Assembly: GCA_963798015.1 (NCBI GenBank)
Contig: CAWCSA010000020.1
Location: forward strand, 1-64,000
Direction of reading: 5' to 3'
DNA: 64,000 nucleotides
Source: Roseiarcus sp963798015
Lineage (GTDB): Bacteria > Pseudomonadota > Alphaproteobacteria > Rhizobiales > Beijerinckiaceae
Part shown: positions 18,533 through 26,304 of the stretch, piece after piece
Position numbering within the stretch: position 1 is the stretch's first letter
Layout: every line of letters begins with the position of its first letter
Notes under the pieces: generated by a model
What the model was told of the DNA's origin: nothing
The model's input: the letters and a program-made list of their open reading frames with translations, nothing else
Database searches by the model: none
Made by a program: the position numbers and the translations under genes

Positions 18533-18982
18533 ATGACCCAGGACAAGACTGCACAAATGCGCAATCTCATCGCCGGATACCGCGACTCCATGATGCTCAG
18601 CGACATCAAGGCGCTCATTGCAGTGCTGTTCGTCGCGATTATGATGGGAACGGTTCTCCAGTACCGACAACATTATCCTTGGTATCTGAGCGCGCCGGTC
18701 ATCCTGTCGCCGTTCCTGGTCGTTTATCTGAGCTTGCTGATTTCGGTCTATCCGCGATTTCCCCGCGCCGGGCGGCAACGCTTCCCAATCTGGCGCAATG
18801 CGGATCCGCAGGATTTTGACTTCGTCGCCGACACTGAGGCCGAGCTCGAGGGGCTCCCCGCTTTATGCGCGGGTCTGTCGCGCATTCTCTGGTGGAAGAA
18901 CATAACGCTGCTGACAGCGAACCTTCTCTCAATCGCGTGCCTCGCGGCGGCTTTGGTCCTGTTGTTCGTTGGCTGGCTCTAA
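18533..18982 (+). CDS. Membrane protein resembling DUF5706 / Pycsar TM effector, copy 2
   Basis: 149 residues from the ATG at 18533 (GGAG seven bases upstream; a TTG one codon earlier is possible). It parallels the preceding gene along its length: LIAGYRDSMMLSDIKALIAV against LIAGYTEAIRSSDFKANIAF, then SVYPRFPRAG against VLIPRYPKRG, and LSRILWWKN against LSDILWWKT. The two are a diverged tandem duplication, probably acting as a hetero-oligomer in the inner membrane. Function is unproven. A small comEC 3'-end fragment follows immediately after the stop. Confidence 0.55.
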   Translation: MTQDKTAQMRNLIAGYRDSMMLSDIKALIAVLFVAIMMGTVLQYRQHYPWYLSAPVILSPFLVVYLSLLISVYPRFPRAGRQRFPIWRNADPQDFDFVADTEAELEGLPALCAGLSRILWWKNITLLTANLLSIACLAAALVLLFVGWL

Positions 18983-18988
18983 GCGCGA

Positions 18989-19022
18989 ACCGGCGCCAGC
19001 GCGCTCGGGCGCGGTCGGTCTG
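18989..19022 (+). repeat. 34-base fragment matching the comEC 3' region
   Basis: This piece aligns with 16944-16977 inside comEC with four differences and, read in the matching frame, gives PAPARSGAVGL against PALARLGAVGL. It starts six bases after the stop codon of the second membrane protein gene, so it bounds that gene pair on the right as the larger remnant at 17643 bounds it on the left. Confidence 0.6.
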
Positions 19023-19163
19023 AGCGAGGTAGACCTATTGCCCAGTTCGTTTTAGCGCTAATCATCCCGAACGATTTTGGGCCTTCACTGATTCGATCCA
19101 TCAGCGACATCACGGTGTCGTGGGGCGCTTTAATTAGCCGTTCGACAATTATGGAGGGGACTG

Positions 19164-19691
19164 ATGAAAGGCTTTTGCGCGACGGCGCTTGTCGCAATCG
19201 GCATTTCCTACGCCCCCGCGGCTTCAGCGGCTGATCCAGAAGTCGAGCGCGGCAAATATCTCGTTACCATTGGGAGTTGCAACGACTGCCACACGCCTGG
19301 CTACTTTCTCGGCAAACCCGACTTTTCACGCAGACTCGCGGGCTCTGACGTTGGATTCACGATTCCAGGTGTCGGCGCCTTTGTCGGCCGTAACCTGACG
19401 CCAGACAAAGAGACGGGCCTTGGCAATTGGACTGACGATCAGATCATCTCCGCTATCACCGCAGGCGTCCGGCCGGATGGAAGAAGGCTCGCTCCGATCA
19501 TGCCGTGGCAGGGCCTATCGCATCTATCCGGCGACGACGCGCACGCCATCGTCACCTATCTGAGAAGCCTTCCGCCGATCAAGAAGGCCGTTCCCGGGCC
19601 ATTCGGGCCCAAGGAAGTCCCCTCGACGCTGGTCTTTGTCATCGTTCCGGGCGATGTCTACGCCAAGATGCCGGCGCCGCCAAAGCCTTAG
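19164..19691 (+). CDS. Exported class I cytochrome c
   Basis: 175 residues with a signal peptide ending ASAAD. Heme is bound at CNDCH (about residue 40), followed by TPGYFLGKPDFSRRLAG. The axial methionine is probably in RRLAPIMPWQGLSHLSGDDA. This resembles the small cytochromes that accompany alcohol or aldehyde dehydrogenases, but no such dehydrogenase is adjacent. It should act in the periplasm as an electron carrier. The ATG has GGAGGGG upstream. Confidence 0.85.
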   Translation: MKGFCATALVAIGISYAPAASAADPEVERGKYLVTIGSCNDCHTPGYFLGKPDFSRRLAGSDVGFTIPGVGAFVGRNLTPDKETGLGNWTDDQIISAITAGVRPDGRRLAPIMPWQGLSHLSGDDAHAIVTYLRSLPPIKKAVPGPFGPKEVPSTLVFVIVPGDVYAKMPAPPKP

Positions 19692-19733
19692 GCGCACCGC
19701 CACCGTGTCAGGTCGCGGCGTAAACGCCTGTAT

Positions 19734-19765
19734 GGAAGTCGCCCGACGCCGGCGCCCCGACTTCC
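19734..19765. terminator. Hairpin between convergent cytochrome c and yciB genes
   Basis: GGAAGTCG (19734-19741) pairs with CGACTTCC (19758-19765). No long T run is present, so this is a weak bidirectional terminator candidate. Confidence 0.45.
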
Positions 19766-19785
19766 GGGCCGCCCGAGCTCATGCG

Positions 19786-20364
19786 CTATGGAAGGGCTGA
19801 CGACATCTGCGCCCGATGGCGGCGGATGCCGATGTAACGCATGGTTGCATATGAGGTCAGGAACAGGGCGACCTTGCTGGCGACAGCCCAGACCGACATG
19901 AACGCCGCCCAGGCCGTGACGCTGAAACTCATCGCGGCGAGCAGGTTCAGCGCCGCCGACAGGAACATGAGCCCGGCCCACGCGTAGCCGAAGATGATGG
20001 CGATATCGGGCACCCATTGTACGGCGGCGGGCGGCAGGTATCGGTTCATCCACCCTCGCCTCAGCATCACCACGCCGACCACGCAATAAATGATTGTCGG
20101 CTTGAGCATGACGAAGCGCGGATCGGCGGTGATCAGGGTCGCTGCGCCCGAGGCCAGCACAAGAAAAAGGCTCATCCACTGCATGACGTCGATTGGCTTG
20201 CCTCTCGCAAACTCCCAGCTGACCTGAGCGACGCCAAGCGCCATGCCGAGCGCGACCGATAAGGCGATGCTTTTGGTCAGCAAGAAAAGCGCGAGAAAGA
20301 AGAACGTCGACGCCATGTCGAGAAGCAGCACCTTCGACGAAGCGAACAATTGCCGCATGGACAC
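19786..20364 (-). CDS. yciB: YciB/IspZ-type septation-associated membrane protein
   Basis: 192 residues with five hydrophobic segments. The family signature ADPRFVMLKPTIIYCVVG is clear, as is the usual helix order. YciB (IspZ, intracellular septation protein A) is an inner-membrane protein linked to envelope integrity and division. The gene stands alone with rpmG upstream on the same strand, separated by a strong terminator. Confidence 0.8.
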   Translation of the reverse strand: MSMRQLFASSKVLLLDMASTFFFLALFLLTKSIALSVALGMALGVAQVSWEFARGKPIDVMQWMSLFLVLASGAATLITADPRFVMLKPTIIYCVVGVVMLRRGWMNRYLPPAAVQWVPDIAIIFGYAWAGLMFLSAALNLLAAMSFSVTAWAAFMSVWAVASKVALFLTSYATMRYIGIRRHRAQMSSALP

Positions 20365-20411
20365 GCGCCTCCTTGTGGGCGCCCAAGCTTACAGGCTCCG
20401 CTCCCGAAAAC

Positions 20412-20437
20412 AAAAAAGGCGCCCCGAAGGCGCCTTT
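20412..20437 (-). terminator. Rho-independent terminator of rpmG
   Basis: GGCGCC (20418-20423) pairs with GGCGCC (20429-20434) around a five-base loop. On the minus strand the stem is followed by six T. It lies 24 bases beyond the rpmG stop codon. Confidence 0.8.
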
Positions 20438-20460
20438 GACTTCGTAAGCAGGAAGCCTGC

Positions 20461-20628
20461 TTACTTGATCTTGGTTTCCTTGAACTCGACATGCTTGCGC
20501 GCGACCGGATCGTATTTCTTGAACGCAAGCTTCTCGGTCTTGGTGCGGGCATTCTTCTTGGTCACGTAGAAATAGCCGGTGTCGGCGGTCGAGAGCAGCT
20601 TGATCTTGAGCGAGGCGGCCTTGGCCAT
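20461..20628 (-). CDS. rpmG: 50S ribosomal protein L33
   Basis: 55 residues starting MAKAASLKIKLLSTADTGYF, with KYDPVARKHVEFKETKIK at the end, the normal length and ending for bacterial L33. A longer in-frame start upstream (20682) adds a non-conserved leader and is rejected. This version lacks the CxxC zinc pairs. The protein belongs to the large ribosomal subunit near the E site. Confidence 0.95.
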   Translation of the reverse strand: MAKAASLKIKLLSTADTGYFYVTKKNARTKTEKLAFKKYDPVARKHVEFKETKIK

Positions 20629-20742
20629 AGCGGAGCGTCCTTCACGAGGCGGCGCGTCGGACGCGCCAAAAAAAGCCCGCAAATGGCAGGCCCGATGTTG
20701 GCCGGCAAAATAGTGAGGCTCGGCGCGAAGTCAAGCGATGTC

Positions 20743-21225
20743 GGTGTCTCAGTTTGAAATCTCAACGCGATCTCGTTTGAGAAAAAACGGAGAGTTCTTC
20801 CAATGGCTGATGCCCAATGCAGCTGCGGCGCCCTCACACTGGCGCTTCCAGGACCATCAAAATTGGTTGTCGCCTGCCATTGTCTCGACTGCCAACGGAG
20901 AACCGGCGCGCCATTTGGCGTAGGCGCCTTTTATCCGGTCGATGCTGTCGCCATTTCCGGAACGCCGAAAGAGTTCACCCGCCATGCAGCAAGCGGCGGG
21001 AAGGTCCACGCCTACTTTTGTCCAAAGTGCGGGTCAACGATCTATTGGAAGGCCGACAACCAACCGTCGCTGATCGGCGTTGCGGTCGGCGCGCTAGCAG
21101 ACCCGAGATACCCGGCCCCCGTCAGATCGGTTTTTGAGCAGTCGAAACATAATTGGGTTCAAACTGATGGGGCCGTCGAACACTTCCAGCAAAGCAGCGC
21201 GGCAAAAAATTCAAACTGAGACACC
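20743..21225. repeat. Perfect 16-base inverted repeats bracketing the GFA gene
   Basis: GGTGTCTCAGTTTGAA at 20743-20758 and its exact reverse complement at 21210-21225 enclose 451 bases that hold one gene. The right arm overlaps the stop codon of that gene. Bases just outside the arms show no target duplication. The arms could be the ends of a small mobile cassette or a transcript-folding element. Confidence 0.75.
20803..21219 (+). CDS. GFA-domain (glutathione-dependent formaldehyde-activating-like) protein
   Basis: 138 residues. Zinc-binding cysteines appear in QCSCGALTLAL, VACHCLDCQRRTGAPFG and FCPKCGSTIYWK, the full GFA/CENP-V signature. Members bind zinc and possibly glutathione adducts; most are uncharacterised and are not true formaldehyde enzymes. 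The gene has its own flanking 16-base inverted repeats, and its stop codon lies within the right arm. Confidence 0.85.
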   Translation: MADAQCSCGALTLALPGPSKLVVACHCLDCQRRTGAPFGVGAFYPVDAVAISGTPKEFTRHAASGGKVHAYFCPKCGSTIYWKADNQPSLIGVAVGALADPRYPAPVRSVFEQSKHNWVQTDGAVEHFQQSSAAKNSN

Positions 21226-21358
21226 AGCCGATAGGCAGAGCCGCGAGCGGCCATGATCCCTCCCGCCCCTCGCTTCGATCCGTGCGGTCGATTTCAGTTT
21301 CCCCGGCTCCGGCGGCCGGTATCATCAGATCGCCCGCGACGAGAAGCGGGACGGGAGA

Positions 21359-22627
21359 ATGGATGTGAGCAGCCTCTTTACCGGCCCCGTATTCGAAATG
21401 GCCCGCGATCAACTCACCGTCATCGCCGACCATCTTGGCATCGCTGAGGACGAACGCGACTGGCTGCTCTATCCCAAGCGCGCGATCGTTGTCACCTGTC
21501 CGGTCCGCATGGAGGACAATCGGACGCAAGTCTTTATTGGATACCGGGTGCAGCATCATCTGGCGCTCGGGCCTGCCAAGGGGGGCACGCGGTTCGCGCC
21601 GAATGTCGACATCAGCGAAATCGCCGCGCTCGCGATCTGGATGAGCTGGAAATGCGCACTCGCTGATCTTCCCTTCGGCGGCGGCAAGGGCGGCGTCGCG
21701 GTCGACCCGCGCGCGCTCAAGCCCAAGGAGCTCGAGAACCTCAGTCGCCGTTACATGCAGGAAATGATTCCCTTCGTGGGCCCAAGGACGGACGTGATGG
21801 CGCCGGACATGGGCACGAACGAGCAGGTGATGGCCTGGTTCATGGACACCTATTCCATGTATCAGGGCGTGACTGTGCCGGAGATTGTCACCGGCAAGCC
21901 CGTCGGCTCCGGCGGGACGCTCGGCCGGCGCGAGGCGACCGGTCACGGCGTCGCCTTCCTGGCCTTTCGCGCGCTCGACGCCCTGGACATCGCGCCGACC
22001 AGCGCGACTGCGATCATCCAGGGCTTCGGCAATGTCGGCTCGCATGCCGCGCTCGGCTTATCGGCGCGTGGCGTTAAGGTGATCGGCGTCAGCGACCACT
22101 CCGCCGCCTATTACGACCCGAAAGGTTTCGACGTGAAGGCGCTTGCCGCTCACGCGGGGAGAAACGGCGAGCTGGCCGGCTATTCCACCCAGGCCACGAT
22201 CGATCCGCGTGCTCTCCTCGAGCAGCCCTGCGACGTGCTTGCACCATGCGCGGTCGAGCGGGTGATCGACGGCGATCTTGCGCATCGCCTGCGCTGCCGC
22301 ATCATCGCCGAAGGCGCGAACGGCCCGACAACGCCCGAAGCCGACCGGGTGCTCGCCGAGCGCAATGACGGAATTTTCGTCATCCCCGATATTCTATGCA
22401 ACGCGGGCGGCGTGATCGTCAGCTATTTCGAGTGGGTGCAGGATCTGCAGCAATATTTCTGGTCACGCGAGGAGGTGATGGACAAGCTGGAGCGGGCGCT
22501 CGATCGTTCGTGGAGCATGGTCGTCGACAGGGCCAAGCGCGGCGGAGTCTCCAATCGTACGGCGGCGATGGCGATCGGGGTCGAGCGCGTGGTGAAGGCC
22601 AAGCAGATGCGCGGGCTGTTTCCTTAA
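21359..22627 (+). CDS. Glu/Leu/Phe/Val dehydrogenase (glutamate dehydrogenase type)
   Basis: 422 residues. The catalytic region holds PAKGGTRFAPNVDISEIAAL and KCALADLPFGGGKGGVAVDP with the active lysine. The NAD(P)-binding half has ATGHGVAFLAFRAL and IIQGFGNVGSHAAL. The length fits a single-domain hexameric enzyme that interconverts glutamate and 2-oxoglutarate plus ammonia. A GTG at 21365 lies at better spacing from GGGAG than the ATG used here. Coenzyme preference is not decidable by eye. Confidence 0.9.
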   Translation: MDVSSLFTGPVFEMARDQLTVIADHLGIAEDERDWLLYPKRAIVVTCPVRMEDNRTQVFIGYRVQHHLALGPAKGGTRFAPNVDISEIAALAIWMSWKCALADLPFGGGKGGVAVDPRALKPKELENLSRRYMQEMIPFVGPRTDVMAPDMGTNEQVMAWFMDTYSMYQGVTVPEIVTGKPVGSGGTLGRREATGHGVAFLAFRALDALDIAPTSATAIIQGFGNVGSHAALGLSARGVKVIGVSDHSAAYYDPKGFDVKALAAHAGRNGELAGYSTQATIDPRALLEQPCDVLAPCAVERVIDGDLAHRLRCRIIAEGANGPTTPEADRVLAERNDGIFVIPDILCNAGGVIVSYFEWVQDLQQYFWSREEVMDKLERALDRSWSMVVDRAKRGGVSNRTAAMAIGVERVVKAKQMRGLFP

Positions 22628-22649
22628 GGCTTCGTCGCGCAAGCTGCCG

Positions 22650-23135
22650 TCACTCAAGGGATTTCGTCATCCTGTGTCCCGAGCGTGCGCCGAATTTCCC
22701 CGTCGAGGCGCCGGTCTCAGCGTAGCCGTTGGAACGATAGAAGTGGCGTGCAGTCTCGGTGCTCTCGAGCCTGCAGACGGCGATACTTCGTGCGCTCACG
22801 CGGGCCTCAAGAACCTTGAGCAGCGCGCGGCTAACACCACCGAACCGCACATCCGGAGATACGTAGTTCAACAGGACTTCGCCGGCGTCCGTAACCATCC
22901 CGACAGCGACAATCGCATCAGTTTCGACCGCGACAAGGACTATTGCGTCTTGCCGGGCGATCCATGAGCGGACGTTTTCCGGAGTCTTGTTGCTGAGCCA
23001 CTGCGCCAGAATCTCGGGATCGTCGTCATGGTCAGCCGCACATAGTTCTGCGATTGACCGCCGGATAACCTCGCACGCTGCGACCGCGTCCTCTGGGCAA
23101 GCGTCCCGAATGGACAGCACTACGTTTCCCGTCAT
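22650..23135 (-). CDS. GNAT-family N-acetyltransferase
   Basis: 161 residues. The pattern RDACPEDAVAACEVIRRSIA opens a GNAT fold. The acetyl-CoA-binding strand and loop are VLLNYVSPDVRFGGVSRALL, where FGGVS replaces the usual QxxGxG/A, and RHFYRSNGYAE closes the domain. The substrate is unknown. It is convergent with the dehydrogenase gene and lies 20 bases beyond the end of no other gene on its strand. Confidence 0.8.
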   Translation of the reverse strand: MTGNVVLSIRDACPEDAVAACEVIRRSIAELCAADHDDDPEILAQWLSNKTPENVRSWIARQDAIVLVAVETDAIVAVGMVTDAGEVLLNYVSPDVRFGGVSRALLKVLEARVSARSIAVCRLESTETARHFYRSNGYAETGASTGKFGARSGHRMTKSLE

Positions 23136-23155
23136 TACCCGACCGCGACAGTTTG

Positions 23156-23971
23156 CTATTGGCTCTTCTCCGCCGTATCAGGCCGGACAACGCCGACAAT
23201 CGGTCCGAGCGGCTCGAGTTCGTCGCCCCGATTGAGTTCTGGCGCATAGAGCGACGACACCGAGCCATCGAGGAAGAGAGCGTTCTGACAGCTAAGCCCA
23301 TCGCGAAACAGCCGCGCGAACGTGTCGAAGGTCACGGGGTCCTCGGCGATGGCGAAGGAGACGGCGCCTCCCTTGCACGCGCCCACCCCGTTGCGGATCT
23401 TCTGCGAGGTTCCATCCGGCCGAATTTTCGGATGCACCTTCCCGTCGATGATCAGCATGGGCCCCGATTGGGTCGCATAGCGCGCGGGCGGCGTGCTGGC
23501 GAGGTAGCGGCTGGTCTCAGTCACACCCGCGACGCCATCGCCGATCCAGAACACGCCATTCGGCTTCATGTGAAAATTCGTTGCGCCGCCCCGCGTGTCG
23601 GCCTCGTGCAGCTTGCGCCGATCCTCGACATAAAGGCCAACCGGCGATTGATCCTGCCCGAACATGCCGGCGTTCATTGCGAACGCAAGCGTCTCGCCCT
23701 TCTCCTTGAGCGCAGAAGCGAGTGCGCCCAGCGATCCGTAGGGCTTGCCGTCCGGCCCGCTCAGGAACAGGCGAATATCGTCGTGGCGCGGATCGAAGGT
23801 GCAGACGGTGAATTTGGCATTGTTGAAATCCTTCGGCGCGCACGCGGCCGAAGCGGTCCCGTCTGCCGCGCCGAGGCCGACCACAAGAAGCGCGCCAAAG
23901 GCCGCAGCTTGGCGCCGCATGGGGCCTTGGCGCCGCTTGACACCGTCCGGCTTGCGTACTGAACAAATCAT
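23156..23971 (-). CDS. Phosphodiester glycosidase (NAGPA-domain) family exported protein
   Basis: About 271 residues from the ATG at 23971; an ATG at 23920 (MRRQAAAFG) may be the real start because it sits directly before the signal peptide. The mature protein has the NAGPA/DUF2233 pattern: LAFAMNAGMFGQDQSPVGLY, then NFHMKPNGVFWIG, ATQSGPMLIIDGKVHP and CQNALFLDGSVSSLYAP. Relatives hydrolyse phosphodiester glycosides. No partner genes are evident. Confidence 0.8.
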   Translation of the reverse strand: MICSVRKPDGVKRRQGPMRRQAAAFGALLVVGLGAADGTASAACAPKDFNNAKFTVCTFDPRHDDIRLFLSGPDGKPYGSLGALASALKEKGETLAFAMNAGMFGQDQSPVGLYVEDRRKLHEADTRGGATNFHMKPNGVFWIGDGVAGVTETSRYLASTPPARYATQSGPMLIIDGKVHPKIRPDGTSQKIRNGVGACKGGAVSFAIAEDPVTFDTFARLFRDGLSCQNALFLDGSVSSLYAPELNRGDELEPLGPIVGVVRPDTAEKSQ

Positions 23972-24106
23972 GCGCCGCGACATTATCGTTTCAGCATGAT
24001 TCGCGCCATTCCGCCCGCGTTGCGCGATGCGACGAATGGAGGCTTCGCGGTGGTTGCGTTTGCGGCGTGGAGCGGCTAACTGCCGCAACCTTGCCTTGGG
24101 GTGAGA

Positions 24107-24877
24107 ATGATACCGCTTGAGTTCGCGATTGCTGTCGCGGTCGCCATGTTCGCCGCCGGGTTGCTTGGCCTCCTTCTGCAGCGCGTGTTGCCCGAGCATC
24201 ACACGACCGGCGGCTCGCGTGACATGATCGGCGCGGTTGTCGGCCTTCTGACGCTCTTGTGCGCCCTGGTCACGGGGCTTCTGATCTGGACCGCCTATGG
24301 CGTCTACGCGGGCCAGAACGTGCAGATCCAGGCTCTGGCGTCGAAGGTCATGCAGCTCGACCTTGCGCTGTCCGACTATGGGCCTGAGGCCATCCCGGCG
24401 CGCGCCGAACTGCGGGATGCGCTGGGGAAGACCATCGATCAGGTTTGGGGCGTCAACGAGAGCGATGACAATTTCGCCGCCACCAGCTTCGCCGCCGCGA
24501 TCCAGAACATGCGGGAACGGCAAAAGGCCCTCGCGGGTCTCCACCCCGCGACCGACGAGCAAAAGCAGGCCCTGGCCTCTGCGACGGCAACTTCCGATGC
24601 GCTCGCTCAGGCGCGAATGCAGATGTCGTTCGCGCTCACGGCTCCCGTTTCCTATCCACTCGTGCTGACTGTCGTCGGATGGGTTGTTTGCCTTTTTTGC
24701 GGTTTCGGCCTGATGGCGCGCAGCACGATCACGTCGGTGATCGCGCTCGCTGTTGGCTCCATCGCTGTCGCGAGCGCCGTCCTCTTGATCCTGGAGCTTT
24801 CCACTCCCTATTCCGGAGTGTTTCGCGCTTCGCGCGCGCCCTTGGAGCAGGCGCTCGCCGTCATGGGCAAGGAGTAG
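24107..24877 (+). CDS. DUF4239 (bestrophin-like) membrane protein
   Basis: About 256 residues (a GTG two codons upstream is also possible). Two N-terminal membrane helices (residues 5-25 and about 45-65) are followed by a soluble helical loop of about 120 residues and two C-terminal helices. The arrangement and the GAVVGLLTLLCALVTGLLIW segment fit the DUF4239 family. Function is unknown; bestrophins are anion channels but the similarity is distant. Confidence 0.65.
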   Translation: MIPLEFAIAVAVAMFAAGLLGLLLQRVLPEHHTTGGSRDMIGAVVGLLTLLCALVTGLLIWTAYGVYAGQNVQIQALASKVMQLDLALSDYGPEAIPARAELRDALGKTIDQVWGVNESDDNFAATSFAAAIQNMRERQKALAGLHPATDEQKQALASATATSDALAQARMQMSFALTAPVSYPLVLTVVGWVVCLFCGFGLMARSTITSVIALAVGSIAVASAVLLILELSTPYSGVFRASRAPLEQALAVMGKE

Positions 24878-24888
24878 CCGGGACGGCC

Positions 24889-26304
24889 TTAAAGAACCTT
24901 GCCCGGATTCATCACCCCGTTCGGGTCGAGCGCCGCCTTGATCTGGCGCATCATTGCGAGCGACGCGGGATCCTTCCATTTGGCAAGCAGTCCGCGCTTG
25001 AGCTGACCTACCCCGTGCTCTGCGGAGTAGGACCCGCCGAGGCGTGCGACGATTCCGTGCACGATCTCGTTCATCGCATCCCAGCGATCGAGAAAGGCCT
25101 GCTTATCGGCGCCGATCGGCTGCGACACGTTGAAGTGGATATTGCCATCCCCGAGGTGGCCGAAGGCGACTACGCGAGCCCCCGGCGCGAACGCTTCGAC
25201 TGCGGGCGTCGCCTCCCTGATCAGTGTCGGCACGAGGCCAACCGCCACGGACACGTCGTGCTTGATCGAGCCGCCCTCCTTGCTCTGGGCGTCGGACAGG
25301 CACTCGCGCAATTGCCAGAAGTCCGCGCGCTGCTCGAGCGAAGCGGCGATCGAAGCGTCCTCGATGACGTCCGTCCCCAGCGCCGCCTCGAGCGCGCCGG
25401 CGAAGGATTCGTCGAGTCCCTTCGGCGTCTGCGATGACGCCTCGACAAGAACGTACCAATCGTGGGCGCCGCGCAGGGGAGCGCGCGCGCCGCCGTGTCG
25501 AATCCCGATGTCGTATGCGTTGCGACTGATCAGCTCGAAGCTCGTGATCGCGGCGCCGACGCGCTCGCGGGCCATTCTCAAGAGCTTCAGCGCATCGTCG
25601 GGGCCCTTCAAACCGACGAAGGCCGTCGCCTGCGCGCGCGGATTGGGAAAGAGCCGGAGCGAAGCGGCGGTGACGATGCCGAGCGTTCCTTCCGCGCCGA
25701 TGAAGAGGCTCTTCACGTCGTAGCCGGTGTTGTCCTTGCGCAACTTGCTTAAAGCGCGGACGATACGGCCGTCAGCGAGCACCGCCTCGACCCCGGTCAC
25801 GAGATCGCGCGTGTTGCCGTAGGCGATGACGTTCAAGCCGCCGGCGTTGGTCGAGATGTTGCCGCCAATCGTGCATGTGCCTTCCGACGCCAACGACAGG
25901 GGAAAGAGCCGATCGGCGGCGAGCGCCGCGGCCTGCGCTTCGCCGAGTGTGACGCCCAATTCGCAAATCATCACGTTGCTGTCGGTGTCCACCTCGCGGA
26001 TCGCGCGTAAACGCTGGGTCGAGACGATGATCTCCTCGCCGCTCAAATCAGGCGTCTGCCCGCCGACGAGGCCGGTGTTACCGCCCTGCGGCACCATGGC
26101 GATGCGCGCTTCATTGCAAAAAGCTGCGACGTCCGCGACTTCCTTTGTGGCGCCCGGCCGCACCAGCGCGAGCGCTTTCCCCTGATAGAGCTTGCGCGGC
26201 TCGACGAGCGCGCCGGCGAATAGCGTAGGGTCGGACAGCACGTGTCGCGAGCCCACGATATTTTGCAGGGCGGCGACAATGGTTTCTCGGTTCGTCGCGT
26301 CCAC
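24889..26304 (-). CDS. FAD-binding oxidoreductase, GlcD/D-2-hydroxyacid dehydrogenase type
   Basis: 471 residues. The FAD-binding PCMH domain holds MVPQGGNTGLVGGQTP and TCTIGGNISTNAGGLNVIAY. The C-terminal FAD-oxidase domain ends HLGDGNIHFNVSQP and SYSAEHGVGQLKRG, where histidines bind the metal. This is the D-lactate / D-2-hydroxyglutarate dehydrogenase group; exact substrate uncertain. The GTG start is immediately after the TAG of the methyltransferase gene upstream, with GGAGG inside that gene, so the two are coupled. Confidence 0.85.
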   Translation of the reverse strand: MDATNRETIVAALQNIVGSRHVLSDPTLFAGALVEPRKLYQGKALALVRPGATKEVADVAAFCNEARIAMVPQGGNTGLVGGQTPDLSGEEIIVSTQRLRAIREVDTDSNVMICELGVTLGEAQAAALAADRLFPLSLASEGTCTIGGNISTNAGGLNVIAYGNTRDLVTGVEAVLADGRIVRALSKLRKDNTGYDVKSLFIGAEGTLGIVTAASLRLFPNPRAQATAFVGLKGPDDALKLLRMARERVGAAITSFELISRNAYDIGIRHGGARAPLRGAHDWYVLVEASSQTPKGLDESFAGALEAALGTDVIEDASIAASLEQRADFWQLRECLSDAQSKEGGSIKHDVSVAVGLVPTLIREATPAVEAFAPGARVVAFGHLGDGNIHFNVSQPIGADKQAFLDRWDAMNEIVHGIVARLGGSYSAEHGVGQLKRGLLAKWKDPASLAMMRQIKAALDPNGVMNPGKVL

